From Candidatus Binatus soli (GTDB taxonomy: Bacteria; Desulfobacterota; Binatia; Binatales; Binataceae): a DNA stretch of 64,000 bases. Positions within the stretch are counted from its first letter, which is position 1. Every line of letters begins with the position of its first letter. Of the stretch, positions 50,639-61,100 are shown in pieces. The stretch lies in contig DLMJ01000035.1 of assembly GCA_002479255.1 (NCBI GenBank), positions 1 through 64,000 of the forward strand, in the 5' to 3' direction. The translations under genes were made by a program, and so were the position numbers. Below the pieces are notes generated by a model. The model ran no database searches and had not been told where the DNA came from. It was given only the letters and a program-made list of their open reading frames with translations.

Positions 50639-51724
50639 ATGCGCGCTGCCGTAATGCGAGGCAAAAAGCTCGTCGTCGATAACATTCCCACACCGGCTCC
50701 TGGAGCGGGCGAGGCGCTGGTTAAAACGCTCGCGTGCGGAATATGCGGGTCCGATCTGCACACGCTCAAGCATGCCGAGAAGCTGGTCGAGGCGTCGCGA
50801 AAATCCGGAGCGCCGTTCGTGATGGATCTCACTCGCGACGTCGTGATGGGTCACGAGTTCTGCGCGGAGGTGGTCGATTACGGGCCGCAGACGCAAAAGC
50901 GATTGAAGGCGGGGACGCGCGTGTGTGCGATGCCGGTGCTGATCAAGGCGACCGGCGTCGAATCGGTTGGCTACTCGAACGAATATCCGGGCGGATACGG
51001 CGAACTGATGCGGCTGACGGAGTTTCTGCTGCTCGAGGTGCCCAACGGGCTTTCCACCGAGCGCGCGGCGATGACGGAGCCGATGGCGGTCGGCTATCAC
51101 GCGGTGCAGAAAGCGCGGCTGGACAGAGATGACGCGCCGCTGGTTATAGGATGCGGGCCGGTGGGCCTTGCGGTGATTGCGGCTCTCAAGCTCGGCGGCG
51201 TGCATCCGATCGTGGCGGCGGATTTTTCGCCGCGACGGCGCGAGCTGGCGCGGCAGATGGGCGCAGACCTCGTCGTCGATCCAAAAGAGAAGTCACCGTA
51301 CGAGAGCTGGCGGCAGATGGCTACGTACAGCGATCCCGCGAAGGCGCCGATGCTGCCGCCGTGGATGCCGGGACCGGCGCTCAGGCCCGCGGTGATCTTC
51401 GAATGCGTGGGGGTGCCGGGCGTGATCGAATCGATCATGTTGGCGGCGCCGGGCAATGCGCGGATCGTGGTGGTTGGAGTATGCGTGGAGCGCGACCAGA
51501 TCGAGCCGCTCACAGGAATCAGCAAAGAGCTGAATATCCAGTTCGTGCTCGGCTATTCGCCCGAAGAGTTCGCGGCGACGCTGAGCCATCTCGCCGAAGG
51601 ACGGATCAACGGCGACCCGATGATCACGGGCAAGGTCGGCGTGGAAGGAGTAGCGAAGGCGTTCGAGGACCTCGCGTCACCGGAGACGCACGCGAAGATC
51701 CTGGTCGAGCCGTGGCATAGCTGA
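50639..51724 (+). CDS. Zinc-binding dehydrogenase (MDR family)
   Basis: A 361-residue medium-chain dehydrogenase. The catalytic zinc site is CGICGSDLHTL (Cys near 38, His) and GHEFCAEVVDYG (His-Glu near 78). The NAD(P) fold shows VIGCGPVGLAVIAALKLGG and DFSPRRRELARQMGAD. The four-Cys structural zinc lobe of classical alcohol dehydrogenases is missing; an insertion with VESVGYSNEYPGGYGE takes its place. The substrate is unknown. AGGAGA precedes the ATG. The alpha/beta hydrolase 66 bases downstream may be co-transcribed. Confidence 0.9.
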   Translation: MRAAVMRGKKLVVDNIPTPAPGAGEALVKTLACGICGSDLHTLKHAEKLVEASRKSGAPFVMDLTRDVVMGHEFCAEVVDYGPQTQKRLKAGTRVCAMPVLIKATGVESVGYSNEYPGGYGELMRLTEFLLLEVPNGLSTERAAMTEPMAVGYHAVQKARLDRDDAPLVIGCGPVGLAVIAALKLGGVHPIVAADFSPRRRELARQMGADLVVDPKEKSPYESWRQMATYSDPAKAPMLPPWMPGPALRPAVIFECVGVPGVIESIMLAAPGNARIVVVGVCVERDQIEPLTGISKELNIQFVLGYSPEEFAATLSHLAEGRINGDPMITGKVGVEGVAKAFEDLASPETHAKILVEPWHS

Positions 51725-51790
51725 GAAGCCGGGGTCGGCGAGCGCGCGTGCGTGGAGAATCCATTCCAAGCATTTGCAAGGAGTCTGAAG

Positions 51791-52519
51791 ATGCCAACGT
51801 TCAAGCGCGCCGATGTATCAATATACTACGAGGAGTACGGCACGGGGTATCCGATTCTGCTATTCGCGCCCGGCGGGATGCGCTCGAGTATCGAGTTCTG
51901 GGCCACGAGCCCGTTCGATCCGACCAAGGAACTCGCGGCCAACTTCCGCGTGATCGCGATGGACCAGCGCAACGCCGGCAAGTCGGCCGGGCCGATCAGC
52001 GGCGATGATGGATGGGACACTTACACGGGCGATCATATTGCACTGCTCGATCATCTTGGGATCGAGCAATGCCACGTGATGGGCGGATGCATCGGATCGT
52101 CGTACTGCCTCGGAACGATCAAAGCCGCGCCGCTACGGGTCAGCGCCGCGATTCTGCAGAATCCAATCGGACTCAGCCAGCGCAATCGCGAGATGTTCTT
52201 CGCGATGTTCGACGGATGGGCGCAGGCGCTGAAGGCGCATCGTCCAAAGCTTGACGACTCCGCGCTGCGGCAGTTCCGCGACCGGATGTATGGCGGCGAT
52301 TTCGTGTTCAACGTTTCGCGCGAATTTGTGCGCTCGTGCAAAACGCCGATGCTGATTCTTTGCGGCAACGACGACTATCATCCGGCGGAAACCTCGAAGG
52401 AAATCGCCGCGCTCGCACCGAACTCCGAACTTATCGACAACTGGAAGACGCCTGACGTGATTGGCGCGACGGTGAAGCGCGCGAGAGAATTCCTGATCTC
52501 GCACACGCCGAAGAGTTAA
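51791..52519 (+). CDS. Alpha/beta hydrolase with Cys in the nucleophile position
   Basis: A 242-residue alpha/beta-hydrolase fold protein. It has ILLFAPGGMRSSIEFWATSP (oxyanion area) and MDQRNAGKSAGP. The nucleophile elbow is VMGGCIGSSYCLGTI, in which Cys replaces Ser, as in dienelactone hydrolases. The acid region is LILCGNDDYHPAETSKE. The usual late catalytic His is not obvious: the C-terminus ends LIDNWKTPDVIGATVKRARE with no clear GHxxxxE. ATG 51791 with AAGGAG at ideal spacing is preferred to one at 51752. It follows the zinc dehydrogenase and its stop overlaps that of recD by 4 bases. Confidence 0.75.
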   Translation: MPTFKRADVSIYYEEYGTGYPILLFAPGGMRSSIEFWATSPFDPTKELAANFRVIAMDQRNAGKSAGPISGDDGWDTYTGDHIALLDHLGIEQCHVMGGCIGSSYCLGTIKAAPLRVSAAILQNPIGLSQRNREMFFAMFDGWAQALKAHRPKLDDSALRQFRDRMYGGDFVFNVSREFVRSCKTPMLILCGNDDYHPAETSKEIAALAPNSELIDNWKTPDVIGATVKRAREFLISHTPKS

Positions 52520-54567
52520 CCGGCGAGCGCCAGTTTGATCCGATCGGCGAGTCCCGAGAATCGCTCGACGCGAGAGGCGATTGCGTGGTTGAGCGTCGAT
52601 TCGTCGCCGACGATGACGACCGAGGTTCTGCTGCGGCTGACGGCGGTGTAGATGAGCTCGCGGGTCAAAACAGCGACGGGTTTCTCGGGAAGAACGATGG
52701 CGATGGAATCGAACTCGGAGCCCTGCGCCTTGTGCACCGTCATCGCGTAGCTGAGCTCGACGAATTCGCGTAGCGCCTCGAATCGGAATGCGACGAAGTT
52801 GTCGCCGCGCGGAAATATCGCCATCGGGACTTGCGAGCCGTTGCGGCGCCGGACCCACAGCCTGATTCCATTGTCGCCGTTGAAGAGTCCGCGTTCATAG
52901 TCGTTACGCAGCACGATTAGCGGCTCGCCAACCACCAATGGGGCGCGCTCTGCCGCGACGCCCGCGGATTCGGCGGCGCGCGAATGAAGACGCGCGTTTA
53001 TTCGCTCGGCGCCGGTCTCGAAGACGCGCGTCACGCACAAGATGCGTGATTTTCCGGCGTGCGCGAACAGGCACCGTAATCGCTCGCAGTCGGCGTCATC
53101 GAAACGGCCATCGCGTTCGACGTATTCATGCGCAACCAATTCTTCCATTTCCGGGCCGCCGCGCACTCGATCGGCGTACCAGCGATCCAGAAACGGGCCG
53201 AGTTCGCGCGACGCGGTTGTAATAAATTCGACGCCGGCGAACGTGAGTTGATCCGGTGATGAGCGCCGCGCCACAATCGGAGTATTCGATTCGTCGATTG
53301 AATTCAGGAGCTGGGCATCGCCGTCGTTAATCGACCGGGCCGCGAGCAAAATGCATCGGCCGGCGCTGCTTTCGCTGTTCATCCGATGGTTCACTTCGAG
53401 CCGCATCGATGCCGTGGTGAGCGGACCGGTATCGTCCCCGGCAGACGGGACGAGATCGCGAAACACGGAACCCGCAGCGACCGACGGCAATTGATCCGCA
53501 TCGCCGAGCAGGATCAGCCGCGCTCCAGGCTGAATCGCGTTCGTCAGTCGTTCCATCAAGGTGACATCAAGCATCGATCCTTCGTCGACGATCACCACCT
53601 TCGCGGAGAGCGGGTTGTTGCGATGATGGCGGAAGCGCCCGGAATCAGGCGAGTAGCCGAGCATGCGATGAATCGTCGCGGGCTCGAGATGCGCATCCAG
53701 GAGTGCCTGATCTACATTGTCGAGCCGTTCTATTCGCGTCAGCGACTCGCCGATGCACTCGCCCATCCGATAGGCGGCTTTTCCCGTTGGGGCCGCCAGG
53801 GCAATCTGGGACGGGTCGACCCCGAGCCGCACCATCAGACGCATGATCGCGACGATAATCGAAGTCTTACCGGTGCCCGGGCCACCTGAAACAACTGTTA
53901 GTCCGGCGTGCGCCGAAGCGGCAACGACGTTGCACTGTTCATCAGACATCACAATCTGTTCGCCCTGCACAATAACGGGGCGAGCAATCACACCCTGAAG
54001 CGCGCGATTAAGGTTTTCCGCGTCCACCTCTTCTTGCGTACCCGTAGTCAATAGTGCAGCGAGTCGAATAGCCAGTTCACACTCGTAGTGATAAATGCGG
54101 TGATGAACTATGTAAGGCGCGATATATAATAAGGGTTTGTATTCATCCTCCCGCCGACCGACTACTGCTGATGCGCGGTCGGACTGTATAAGGCCTTCGA
54201 TCGAAGCAGCGATCGTAGCGATGGCGTCGTCACCAAAGCCATCGGCACAGAGCGAACCGAGCACGCGCCGCATAGGCCCTCGCGAAAGCGGACCAGCTAC
54301 CGGAAAGCGGGTACTTCCGTCCTGAAGCGCTACCAGCGAGACGAGGATGAGCACGATGAGTGCGATTCGGTCATCGTCTTTCAGAACCGGTTCAAGGGCC
54401 GCGAGCTCGGCCGCCAAGTGAACCGACTCAGGCGCAAGATTAAGCCCGGACGCCGAGACTTCGAGCGCGCGCATGCGAGCGTTGAACGCGGAACGGCCGC
54501 CGTCACGGGCTGAATCGAAGCGTCGCCACGCGGTATCCATTCCGAGTAATGAGTATTTCTCTTTCAA
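52516..54567 (-). CDS. recD: Exodeoxyribonuclease V alpha subunit, RecD helicase
   Basis: A 683-residue SF1B helicase, somewhat longer than E. coli RecD (608). The N-terminal region binds RecB/RecC. Motif I is VSGGPGTGKTSIIVAIM (near 228), followed by AAPTGKAAYRMGE (Ia), VDEGSMLDVTLMERL (II), LGDADQLPSVAAGSVFRDL (III) and the late motif YAMTVHKAQGSEFDSIAIVL (V) with YTAVSRSRTSVVIVG (VI). As the 5'-3' motor of RecBCD it drives end resection for recombination repair. Its ATG overlaps the recB stop by 4 bases, so it is the last gene of the recC-recB-recD operon. Confidence 0.95.
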   Translation of the reverse strand: MKEKYSLLGMDTAWRRFDSARDGGRSAFNARMRALEVSASGLNLAPESVHLAAELAALEPVLKDDDRIALIVLILVSLVALQDGSTRFPVAGPLSRGPMRRVLGSLCADGFGDDAIATIAASIEGLIQSDRASAVVGRREDEYKPLLYIAPYIVHHRIYHYECELAIRLAALLTTGTQEEVDAENLNRALQGVIARPVIVQGEQIVMSDEQCNVVAASAHAGLTVVSGGPGTGKTSIIVAIMRLMVRLGVDPSQIALAAPTGKAAYRMGECIGESLTRIERLDNVDQALLDAHLEPATIHRMLGYSPDSGRFRHHRNNPLSAKVVIVDEGSMLDVTLMERLTNAIQPGARLILLGDADQLPSVAAGSVFRDLVPSAGDDTGPLTTASMRLEVNHRMNSESSAGRCILLAARSINDGDAQLLNSIDESNTPIVARRSSPDQLTFAGVEFITTASRELGPFLDRWYADRVRGGPEMEELVAHEYVERDGRFDDADCERLRCLFAHAGKSRILCVTRVFETGAERINARLHSRAAESAGVAAERAPLVVGEPLIVLRNDYERGLFNGDNGIRLWVRRRNGSQVPMAIFPRGDNFVAFRFEALREFVELSYAMTVHKAQGSEFDSIAIVLPEKPVAVLTRELIYTAVSRSRTSVVIVGDESTLNHAIASRVERFSGLADRIKLALAG

Positions 54568-57500
54568 GCGCGGAGCTCGGAGCCGGGTTCGCGAGTCAAT
54601 AGGTCGGATTCATAAGTGACTATTTCATTCCACGATGGTCTTGCGAAGTAAAATCCGGATTTTCCGTCACCGGCCTGCGAGACGCCACGAAGAAAGACGT
54701 ACAAAAGACCGCCAAACCTCGAGTCGTAGTCGCGCTCGCTGTGGATTGCGAGCAGGCGCACGATACCGACTGAGTAAATTCGCGCCTGCAACCGATAGTG
54801 GCGTTCGACGTGCCGTGCGACTGCGGCAGGCTCATACGATGGCAGAAGATCGCCCTTCCAGTCGGCGAAGTATATTAGCTTGTCGCGCTGGAATACCAAG
54901 TCGATAAAACCCTTTATGTAGCCCCGTCCGACGATCCACGCGCCGTCCGGGCCGTCGCCGAGCAACGAGTGATGTTTCTCGGGAATTGGATACGCGAATT
55001 CCATTTCGCGGACGGCGGGCAGCCGGTACAGTGCGCGCTCGAGTACCGTTTCGCCCAGCGCGACCGGCGAGGTGAGCGCGTTGAAAACCATCTCGCGTCC
55101 GCGGGCCAGCCATCGCGGATCATTCACGCCGTGGCGGCGCATGGCGCTCGCGAACAACTCGCGCACGTCATCCCGCGCCATCCAGGATTCCATATCCGGG
55201 GCATCGCCAAAGGATTTGAAATCGAGCTTCTCGATCGCCTCATGCAGGAAAATGCCGACGTGGCGGCCGCCGGGCAAATCGAGGTTGTCGGCACGCGCAT
55301 CGATGGCATCGACGCTGGTTTTGAATTCATCGGGATCGAAAGCGGTGGCCACCCCAGTTTCGCGCGCCGTCTGAAGCGAGGTGTAAGATTCGATCATCAA
55401 GCCGCGATGCCCAACGCCCAGCTCGGCGAATTCGCGGTCAAGGCCGCCGGTGTCGGACGCGGATGCGAGCCAGTCACACAAGGCATTCTCGTCAGGCGCC
55501 GTTTCGTCGTCCTCTTTTTCACTTTGTGAATCGATTGACGCTGGAGCGACCACAGTTTCCGTCGTGAAGAGCGTCTCCAATCGAGCTTCGCGATCGAGGG
55601 TGCGCAGCCGATTGTTCAGTTGCGCATAGGAGCCCGACAGGTCTCGATTCAGCGTTCCGTCCGGGACGTAGGGCAGTATCAGCTTGGCGCGCGCGCGTGT
55701 CAGCGCGACGTAGAGCAACCGCTGATCCTCCTCGTCCTGCTCTTTCTTGAGCGCCGTCCTTTCAACGTCCCGCGCCGGTTTGCCAATCGCAAGGCGCCGT
55801 TGCTTTCCGTCGTGGTAGATGCTGACCCAATCGCGCCGGTTGTTTGCGAAAAATCCTCCGTAGAGAGCTACGACGCCGGCTTCGAGTCCTTTGCTTTTGT
55901 GAATCGTCATGATTTGCACGGCGTCGCGATCGTCTTCGGAACGTTGCACATCCGGATCGTCGCCCGCCGGCGCCGCGCGCCCCGTGATGTAGGCGTCGAG
56001 AAGTTCGATTATTTCCGCGAGCGAGATTCCGTGCCGCGATGCTTGCTGAGTTAGAATCTCGAAGATGTGTTCGTAGTTGGTGAGTTCGCGACGGTCGTCT
56101 GACAACAGCAATTCACGTTCGACCAGTCCGCTTTGATGGAGCAAGGCGTCGAACAAGTCGGCGAAACGCCCGGCCTCGGCAAGTGCGCGCCATTCGAACA
56201 GTCTTTCGAGCATCGGGTGCGAGTTGCGCTCGTCGTCAAGCCGCGCCAGGTCCCCGTATTCAACCGCGAAGAAGGGCGAAGCCCACGCCTTGAGGCGGTT
56301 CGAGCGGCGGCCGGGTTCGTCAATTCCTCTGAGCAGGTCGAGAATGTCGGCGGCCTCGCAGGTCTGGAACAGCCCGTCCTGCTTGTAAAAGGCAAACGGG
56401 ACTCCCGCGTGGCGCAGATACTTGCCAATTTCCGCGCTGTCGCGGTTGGTCCGAGTAAGGACGTAAACGTCTTTGGCTGTAATCTTGCGCGGCGCCTGCC
56501 CGTCGCCACAAATTTCTATCGCGTGATCCGGTTCCGCAATAATTCGCCGTATCGCTTGCGCGATTCGCGGCCCTATCGCTTCGCGCATCGGCCGCGAAGA
56601 CTTGTATCGATCGTTACGCGGCTGGAACTTCATGAGCGTCACGGGTGCGATCGGCTGGCCGTTCGCCGCGACGGCTCGCAGAGCGGGACGCCCGCATTTG
56701 ACCGGATGGGTATAGGCGATCTCACCGGTGAACAATGGCGCCGCAGCATTCTGATCGAACATCAGGTTGCACGCCTCGATCATGTCGCCGGTCGAACGGA
56801 AATTTTCGCGCAAGCGAACAACCGTGGCTCCTGATTTGGAGAGTTGCTCGCGCGCTTCCAGGTAAGCGTGCACGTCGGCGCCGCGGAATCCGTAAATCGC
56901 CTGCTTGGGATCCCCGATTACGAAGACGGTGTTGCCGGCGCCGCCTTCGATGAACACCTGTCGGAAGATCTTCCACTGAAGTTCGTCCGTGTCCTGGAAT
57001 TCGTCGATCAGCGTCACCCGATAGCGCTCGCGCAGGGTCGCCGCGAGCGATTTGCCGCGAGGACCGTCGAGTGCGTCTGCAAGCCACGCCAGCATGTCCT
57101 CGTAGTCCAGTGTCCCGCGCTCGCGTTTTCGCGCGTCCATTCGCGCAGCGATAGCGGGCAGCAGTTCGTCAACCACGCGTTGCTCGATAGCCAGCGCTGC
57201 CTGAACCCGATCCCCCGCGTTGACGATCGTGCGCACGCGGTCGGGCATCTCGTCGGGGAAAATCGGCCGCGTTTCGGTTCGCGTGCGACGTGCGCTTCTG
57301 GGACGGCAGATGCGATCGAGATCGAAGCCGCACAAGCCTTCGGCCAGAATCGCGGTCGATCCATCGGCACGATTGACGAGCAGCTCGAGTTCACGCGTCG
57401 CGGCGATCGCATCGTGCCGGGCATCATCTGTGATCGCCGCGACGCGGAAGGCGTCCACCAACGTGTTTGCATCGAACGCGTTCTCCAAATCGGTCAACGC

Positions 57501-58136
57501 CTGTTGATTGAGTTCGCGCCCCGCCGTTCGCAAGTAGCGTTGAGAGTGAGCCTGCCAGAGCAGTTCCTCGAGTTCATCTGAAGTGCGTTTCTCATCCGAG
57601 AGCCACTCGTCAATGAGCCGCGCGACGCGATCATCCGACTTCAGCCGCTCGCGCAATACAGCGCGCAGGGCCTCGTGGAACTCGAGACGGCCGCTGGTGA
57701 GGTCAATTCCAAAACGCACTCCGCTGTCAAAAGCGAGCTCCGTGAGCATTCGACGGCAAAAGCTGTGAATCGTGTGGATGGGCGAATGATGAAACGAAAA
57801 CAACGCGGTCGTCAGTCTTTGCCGTTCGTCGTCACCCAAGCGCTTGCGCTGCGACGTATGCGTGGCGTCCGCACTATGCCCGGACAGGACGGCTTCGATC
57901 GTCGCGCGGATTCGCGAGCGCAGCTCGGCCGTCGCCTTTTCGGTAAACGTCACGACCAGGATCTGATCGAGGAGAACGGGGCCGGTGAGGAGAAGGTCAA
58001 CGACGATATGCTCAATCGTAAACGTCTTGCCGGTACCGGCGCACGCGTCGATAACCTTGTGCCCGCCGTCGAGAATTTCATCGAGGATCGCGGGCCGATA
58101 ATATTCGATGTTTGCCGGAGATGCGGTCGCGCTCAT
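54564..58136 (-). CDS. recB: Exodeoxyribonuclease V beta subunit, RecB helicase-nuclease
   Basis: A 1190-residue UvrD-type helicase fused to a nuclease, close to the E. coli length (1180). Helicase motifs: IDACAGTGKTFTIEHI (I, near 33), TLIDEFQDTDELQWKIF (II), VIGDPKQAIYGFRGADVHAY (III), VQIMTIHKSKGLEAGVVALYG (V) and LLYVALTRARAKLIL (VI). The C-terminal RecB-type nuclease shows FIDLVFQRDKLIYFADWKGD, in which Asp and the Asp-x-Lys are catalytic. It overlaps recC by 4 bases at its start (ATGA) and recD by 4 at its end, so the three proteins are translationally coupled. Confidence 0.96.
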   Translation of the reverse strand: MSATASPANIEYYRPAILDEILDGGHKVIDACAGTGKTFTIEHIVVDLLLTGPVLLDQILVVTFTEKATAELRSRIRATIEAVLSGHSADATHTSQRKRLGDDERQRLTTALFSFHHSPIHTIHSFCRRMLTELAFDSGVRFGIDLTSGRLEFHEALRAVLRERLKSDDRVARLIDEWLSDEKRTSDELEELLWQAHSQRYLRTAGRELNQQALTDLENAFDANTLVDAFRVAAITDDARHDAIAATRELELLVNRADGSTAILAEGLCGFDLDRICRPRSARRTRTETRPIFPDEMPDRVRTIVNAGDRVQAALAIEQRVVDELLPAIAARMDARKRERGTLDYEDMLAWLADALDGPRGKSLAATLRERYRVTLIDEFQDTDELQWKIFRQVFIEGGAGNTVFVIGDPKQAIYGFRGADVHAYLEAREQLSKSGATVVRLRENFRSTGDMIEACNLMFDQNAAAPLFTGEIAYTHPVKCGRPALRAVAANGQPIAPVTLMKFQPRNDRYKSSRPMREAIGPRIAQAIRRIIAEPDHAIEICGDGQAPRKITAKDVYVLTRTNRDSAEIGKYLRHAGVPFAFYKQDGLFQTCEAADILDLLRGIDEPGRRSNRLKAWASPFFAVEYGDLARLDDERNSHPMLERLFEWRALAEAGRFADLFDALLHQSGLVERELLLSDDRRELTNYEHIFEILTQQASRHGISLAEIIELLDAYITGRAAPAGDDPDVQRSEDDRDAVQIMTIHKSKGLEAGVVALYGGFFANNRRDWVSIYHDGKQRRLAIGKPARDVERTALKKEQDEEDQRLLYVALTRARAKLILPYVPDGTLNRDLSGSYAQLNNRLRTLDREARLETLFTTETVVAPASIDSQSEKEDDETAPDENALCDWLASASDTGGLDREFAELGVGHRGLMIESYTSLQTARETGVATAFDPDEFKTSVDAIDARADNLDLPGGRHVGIFLHEAIEKLDFKSFGDAPDMESWMARDDVRELFASAMRRHGVNDPRWLARGREMVFNALTSPVALGETVLERALYRLPAVREMEFAYPIPEKHHSLLGDGPDGAWIVGRGYIKGFIDLVFQRDKLIYFADWKGDLLPSYEPAAVARHVERHYRLQARIYSVGIVRLLAIHSERDYDSRFGGLLYVFLRGVSQAGDGKSGFYFARPSWNEIVTYESDLLTREPGSELRA

Positions 58137-61100
58137 TTGAATATCCCGATTATCGAGTCGAAGCGGCGCGCGACGATTTTCTCGATCTCTTCTTCGTCCG
58201 GCGGATCGAAACGGGTCGCGTTTCGCACTGGTCCGTATTCGGAACTGCTCTTCGAGAACTCATTGAAGCGGATGCGCTCGACAGCTTCGACCAAGTCGCG
58301 ACGATTCGGGGGCTCGCGCGATTCCTTGACGACTTCTTCAACCGCTTCGATCGGCAGAAAGTAGTCATTGCCCGTCGAAAGCAGATCGCCGACGACCGTG
58401 TTCAGGAAGCCGAGCGCCGAATCCCGGTCCATCGGCCGGAACTCGCGAATCCATTCGTTCTGCTTCGTTGACTGTGTTCCGATCACGATCGCGCGAAATC
58501 TTTCGGGCAGTTTCGCTCCGCTGGCGGCAAGGACAATTGCGTTTAGAAACGCCGGGAGAAAATCTTTTGGCCTGACGTTCTTATGAAGCACGCAGTTGAT
58601 CGCTGCGCCTGCCTGCGGCGACGCGCCCCGAATCGTGCCGTAGAGACTCACGCGCTGCGTCACTATCGTTCCGTCGTGGCGGCGGACGCTGGCATTCAGT
58701 GCGATTGGAGCAAGAATCTCGCCGACGTCGGCGAATTCGTCGGCGCGTCCGATCCGGATGTCCTTCCATCCGTCGAAATCGGTTACGCCGGCCTGGGAAG
58801 CCCGCGCGATCCATTGACGAAGCGCCGCAGCGTCAGCCGTTGCAGCGGCCTGCGCAAATTGTCCCGCGGGTGCGTGCCCATTGGCCTGCGCAATCCGAAC
58901 CTGGCGCGCGTACTCTTCGTCGAGAACCTTGAGCTTGGCGCGAGCGCGCCAGAAGACATCGCGCAGCATCACAGTACGATCGAGCCGCGACTGCTGGAGC
59001 GGCTCGTCTTCCGCCTGCTCAGGCGCATCTTCGTCCTCCAGCATTCCGAGCGAATAACGCGCGGCGCCCTGCAAAGGACATTCGAGATATTTTCGAATCG
59101 CGGCTATCGGAAGCGCGAGCTCCTCCATCGGCGCGTGGCGTGCCGCGGCAGGCGCTGTTTCGAATTCGGCGAATTGCAAATCCTCCTGCACGCGCTCGCG
59201 CAACTTCCCGCCGAGACGATCCAGCAAACGCTCACGGTGCGGCTTTGCTCGATGCGTTGCAGGGGCATCGAGTTTTTGCCGGAGCGCGAGCATCCGTGCG
59301 CCGCGGCGCGCGTCAGGATCGAAGCTCGCGAATTCGTGATCGCTGTCCGGAGTTGCGCGATCGGCGAATTCAGGAAAATATTTCAAATCATAACGGCTGA
59401 CCGGATGTTTCACCGTCAGCTTCGCGAGCGTCTTTTCATCGATGAATCCCCGCAGCATGTATTGCAGTTCGCGAATGACGGACGAGGGTTCGAGGGCGTC
59501 GCCGGTTTTCGCATCGCGAGCAATGTAGGAGAAAAAAATCCGCTCGCGCGCGGCCAGGATCGTCTCGAGGAATAGATAACGGTCCCGCTCAGCCGGAGTG
59601 ACGTCGCCCGCGCCGCGCTTGAGCATCCGCAAATCAAGCGGGTCGCGACGGTCGCGCTCAGGAAAGACAGCTTCGTTCAGCCCGAGCGCAAAGATGACTT
59701 TGAACGGGATCGACCGCAGCGAGGAAAGCGATCCAACCGCAACACCCCGCCCCGAAAATTGCCCGCGACGCGATTCGAGATCGGTGATTCGCGTTGCGAT
59801 CATCTCGCGCGCCGATTCGTACGACATTGGACCAATGTTCAGTTCTGAGTCGCCGATAGACTCGATCGCCTCGAGGAAACTATCCCTAACCCGTTCATCG
59901 AGCGCGGTCGCCGGGCGGAGGTATGTGTTCAAAAATTCGATGAGCATTCGCGACCATTGCCGGGGCGTGAGCCGCGCATTGCGCATCGAGAGCGCATCGG
60001 CGATGAGCGAGCGTGCCCTGCGCATGAACCGCGCCGCCGTCTCGAGTTCATCCTGCGCAACTTCAAAGGGCAGGTAGCCGGGGGCTGTTGCTCCGGTCTC
60101 GTAAAATGCGGGAATCCCGCCGCGCTGACCGGTCATCATGGCGCCCAGCGCGAGGCGTTTGATCGCCTGATCCCAGTGATAGAGGCCGTGCGGAATGTAC
60201 GTTTCTTCCAATTCGGCATCGTCGGCGCCGAAGAAAATGCCCAGCGCCTCGCTCCATCGAGGCCACATCTCGACGTCGATTCGGGTTTCGCTTTCGCTGT
60301 TCAACGCGGGATGCGTCAGCAGCCGGATCATTTCCGCGCGCGAAAAGCGGCCGCGCGGCAGATTGAGAAGCAACTCGACGGCCTCGGCGACGCGGCTCGC
60401 GCCAGCGATGCTGCGGCTGACGAGATCGATTGGAATTCGGTGCTGCTTTCGAAAAACGCTCTCGATGTGGGGTATATAGTCGTCAACCGCCGCGTCAGGA
60501 ATCAGCACTGCGATTTCGTGAAACCGAATGCGCTCGGCGCTGCCGCTGGCGGCAAGCTTCTCGTTGTCGCGAACGATCGGCCAGATCTCGTTGGCGACGA
60601 TTTCGGCCTCGCGTCTAATTCCCGGGCAGGCAAGAAACCGGATTCGCGCTTCGTATGGCTTGCCGTCTCCATCCTCGACGTCCGGGGGCTGCGGTTCTCG
60701 ATCGAGGATGCTTTGCTGAAGAGCTTCGAGCAGCGTCGGTGGTTCGCGAGAAACCGGATCGGAGAAGAGCGGCGCGAAATCGCATTGAGACAGCTCGTTG
60801 AGCAGCCGAACGTATTCACGGCCCGGCCGCCCCCAGAGCCTCAGAGCAGGCGGGTCGGACGATTCATTCAACGCGAACGGGTCTTCGGATTCAGCGAGTT
60901 GTTCTCCGACTTTGTCTTGACGATGAGCCCACAAGGTGAGCGCGCCGCGACGGGGACTGTCCACATCGTCCCAAAACTCGCGGCACGGATTGAGCGCGTA
61001 GATCCGAATATCGCCGAGCGCGCCGAGTCTCGCGAAAATTTCCGCATAAGCATTCCCCGCGTACGAGGAACCGAACACGTGAAGCGTCGCCGGCAGGGCA

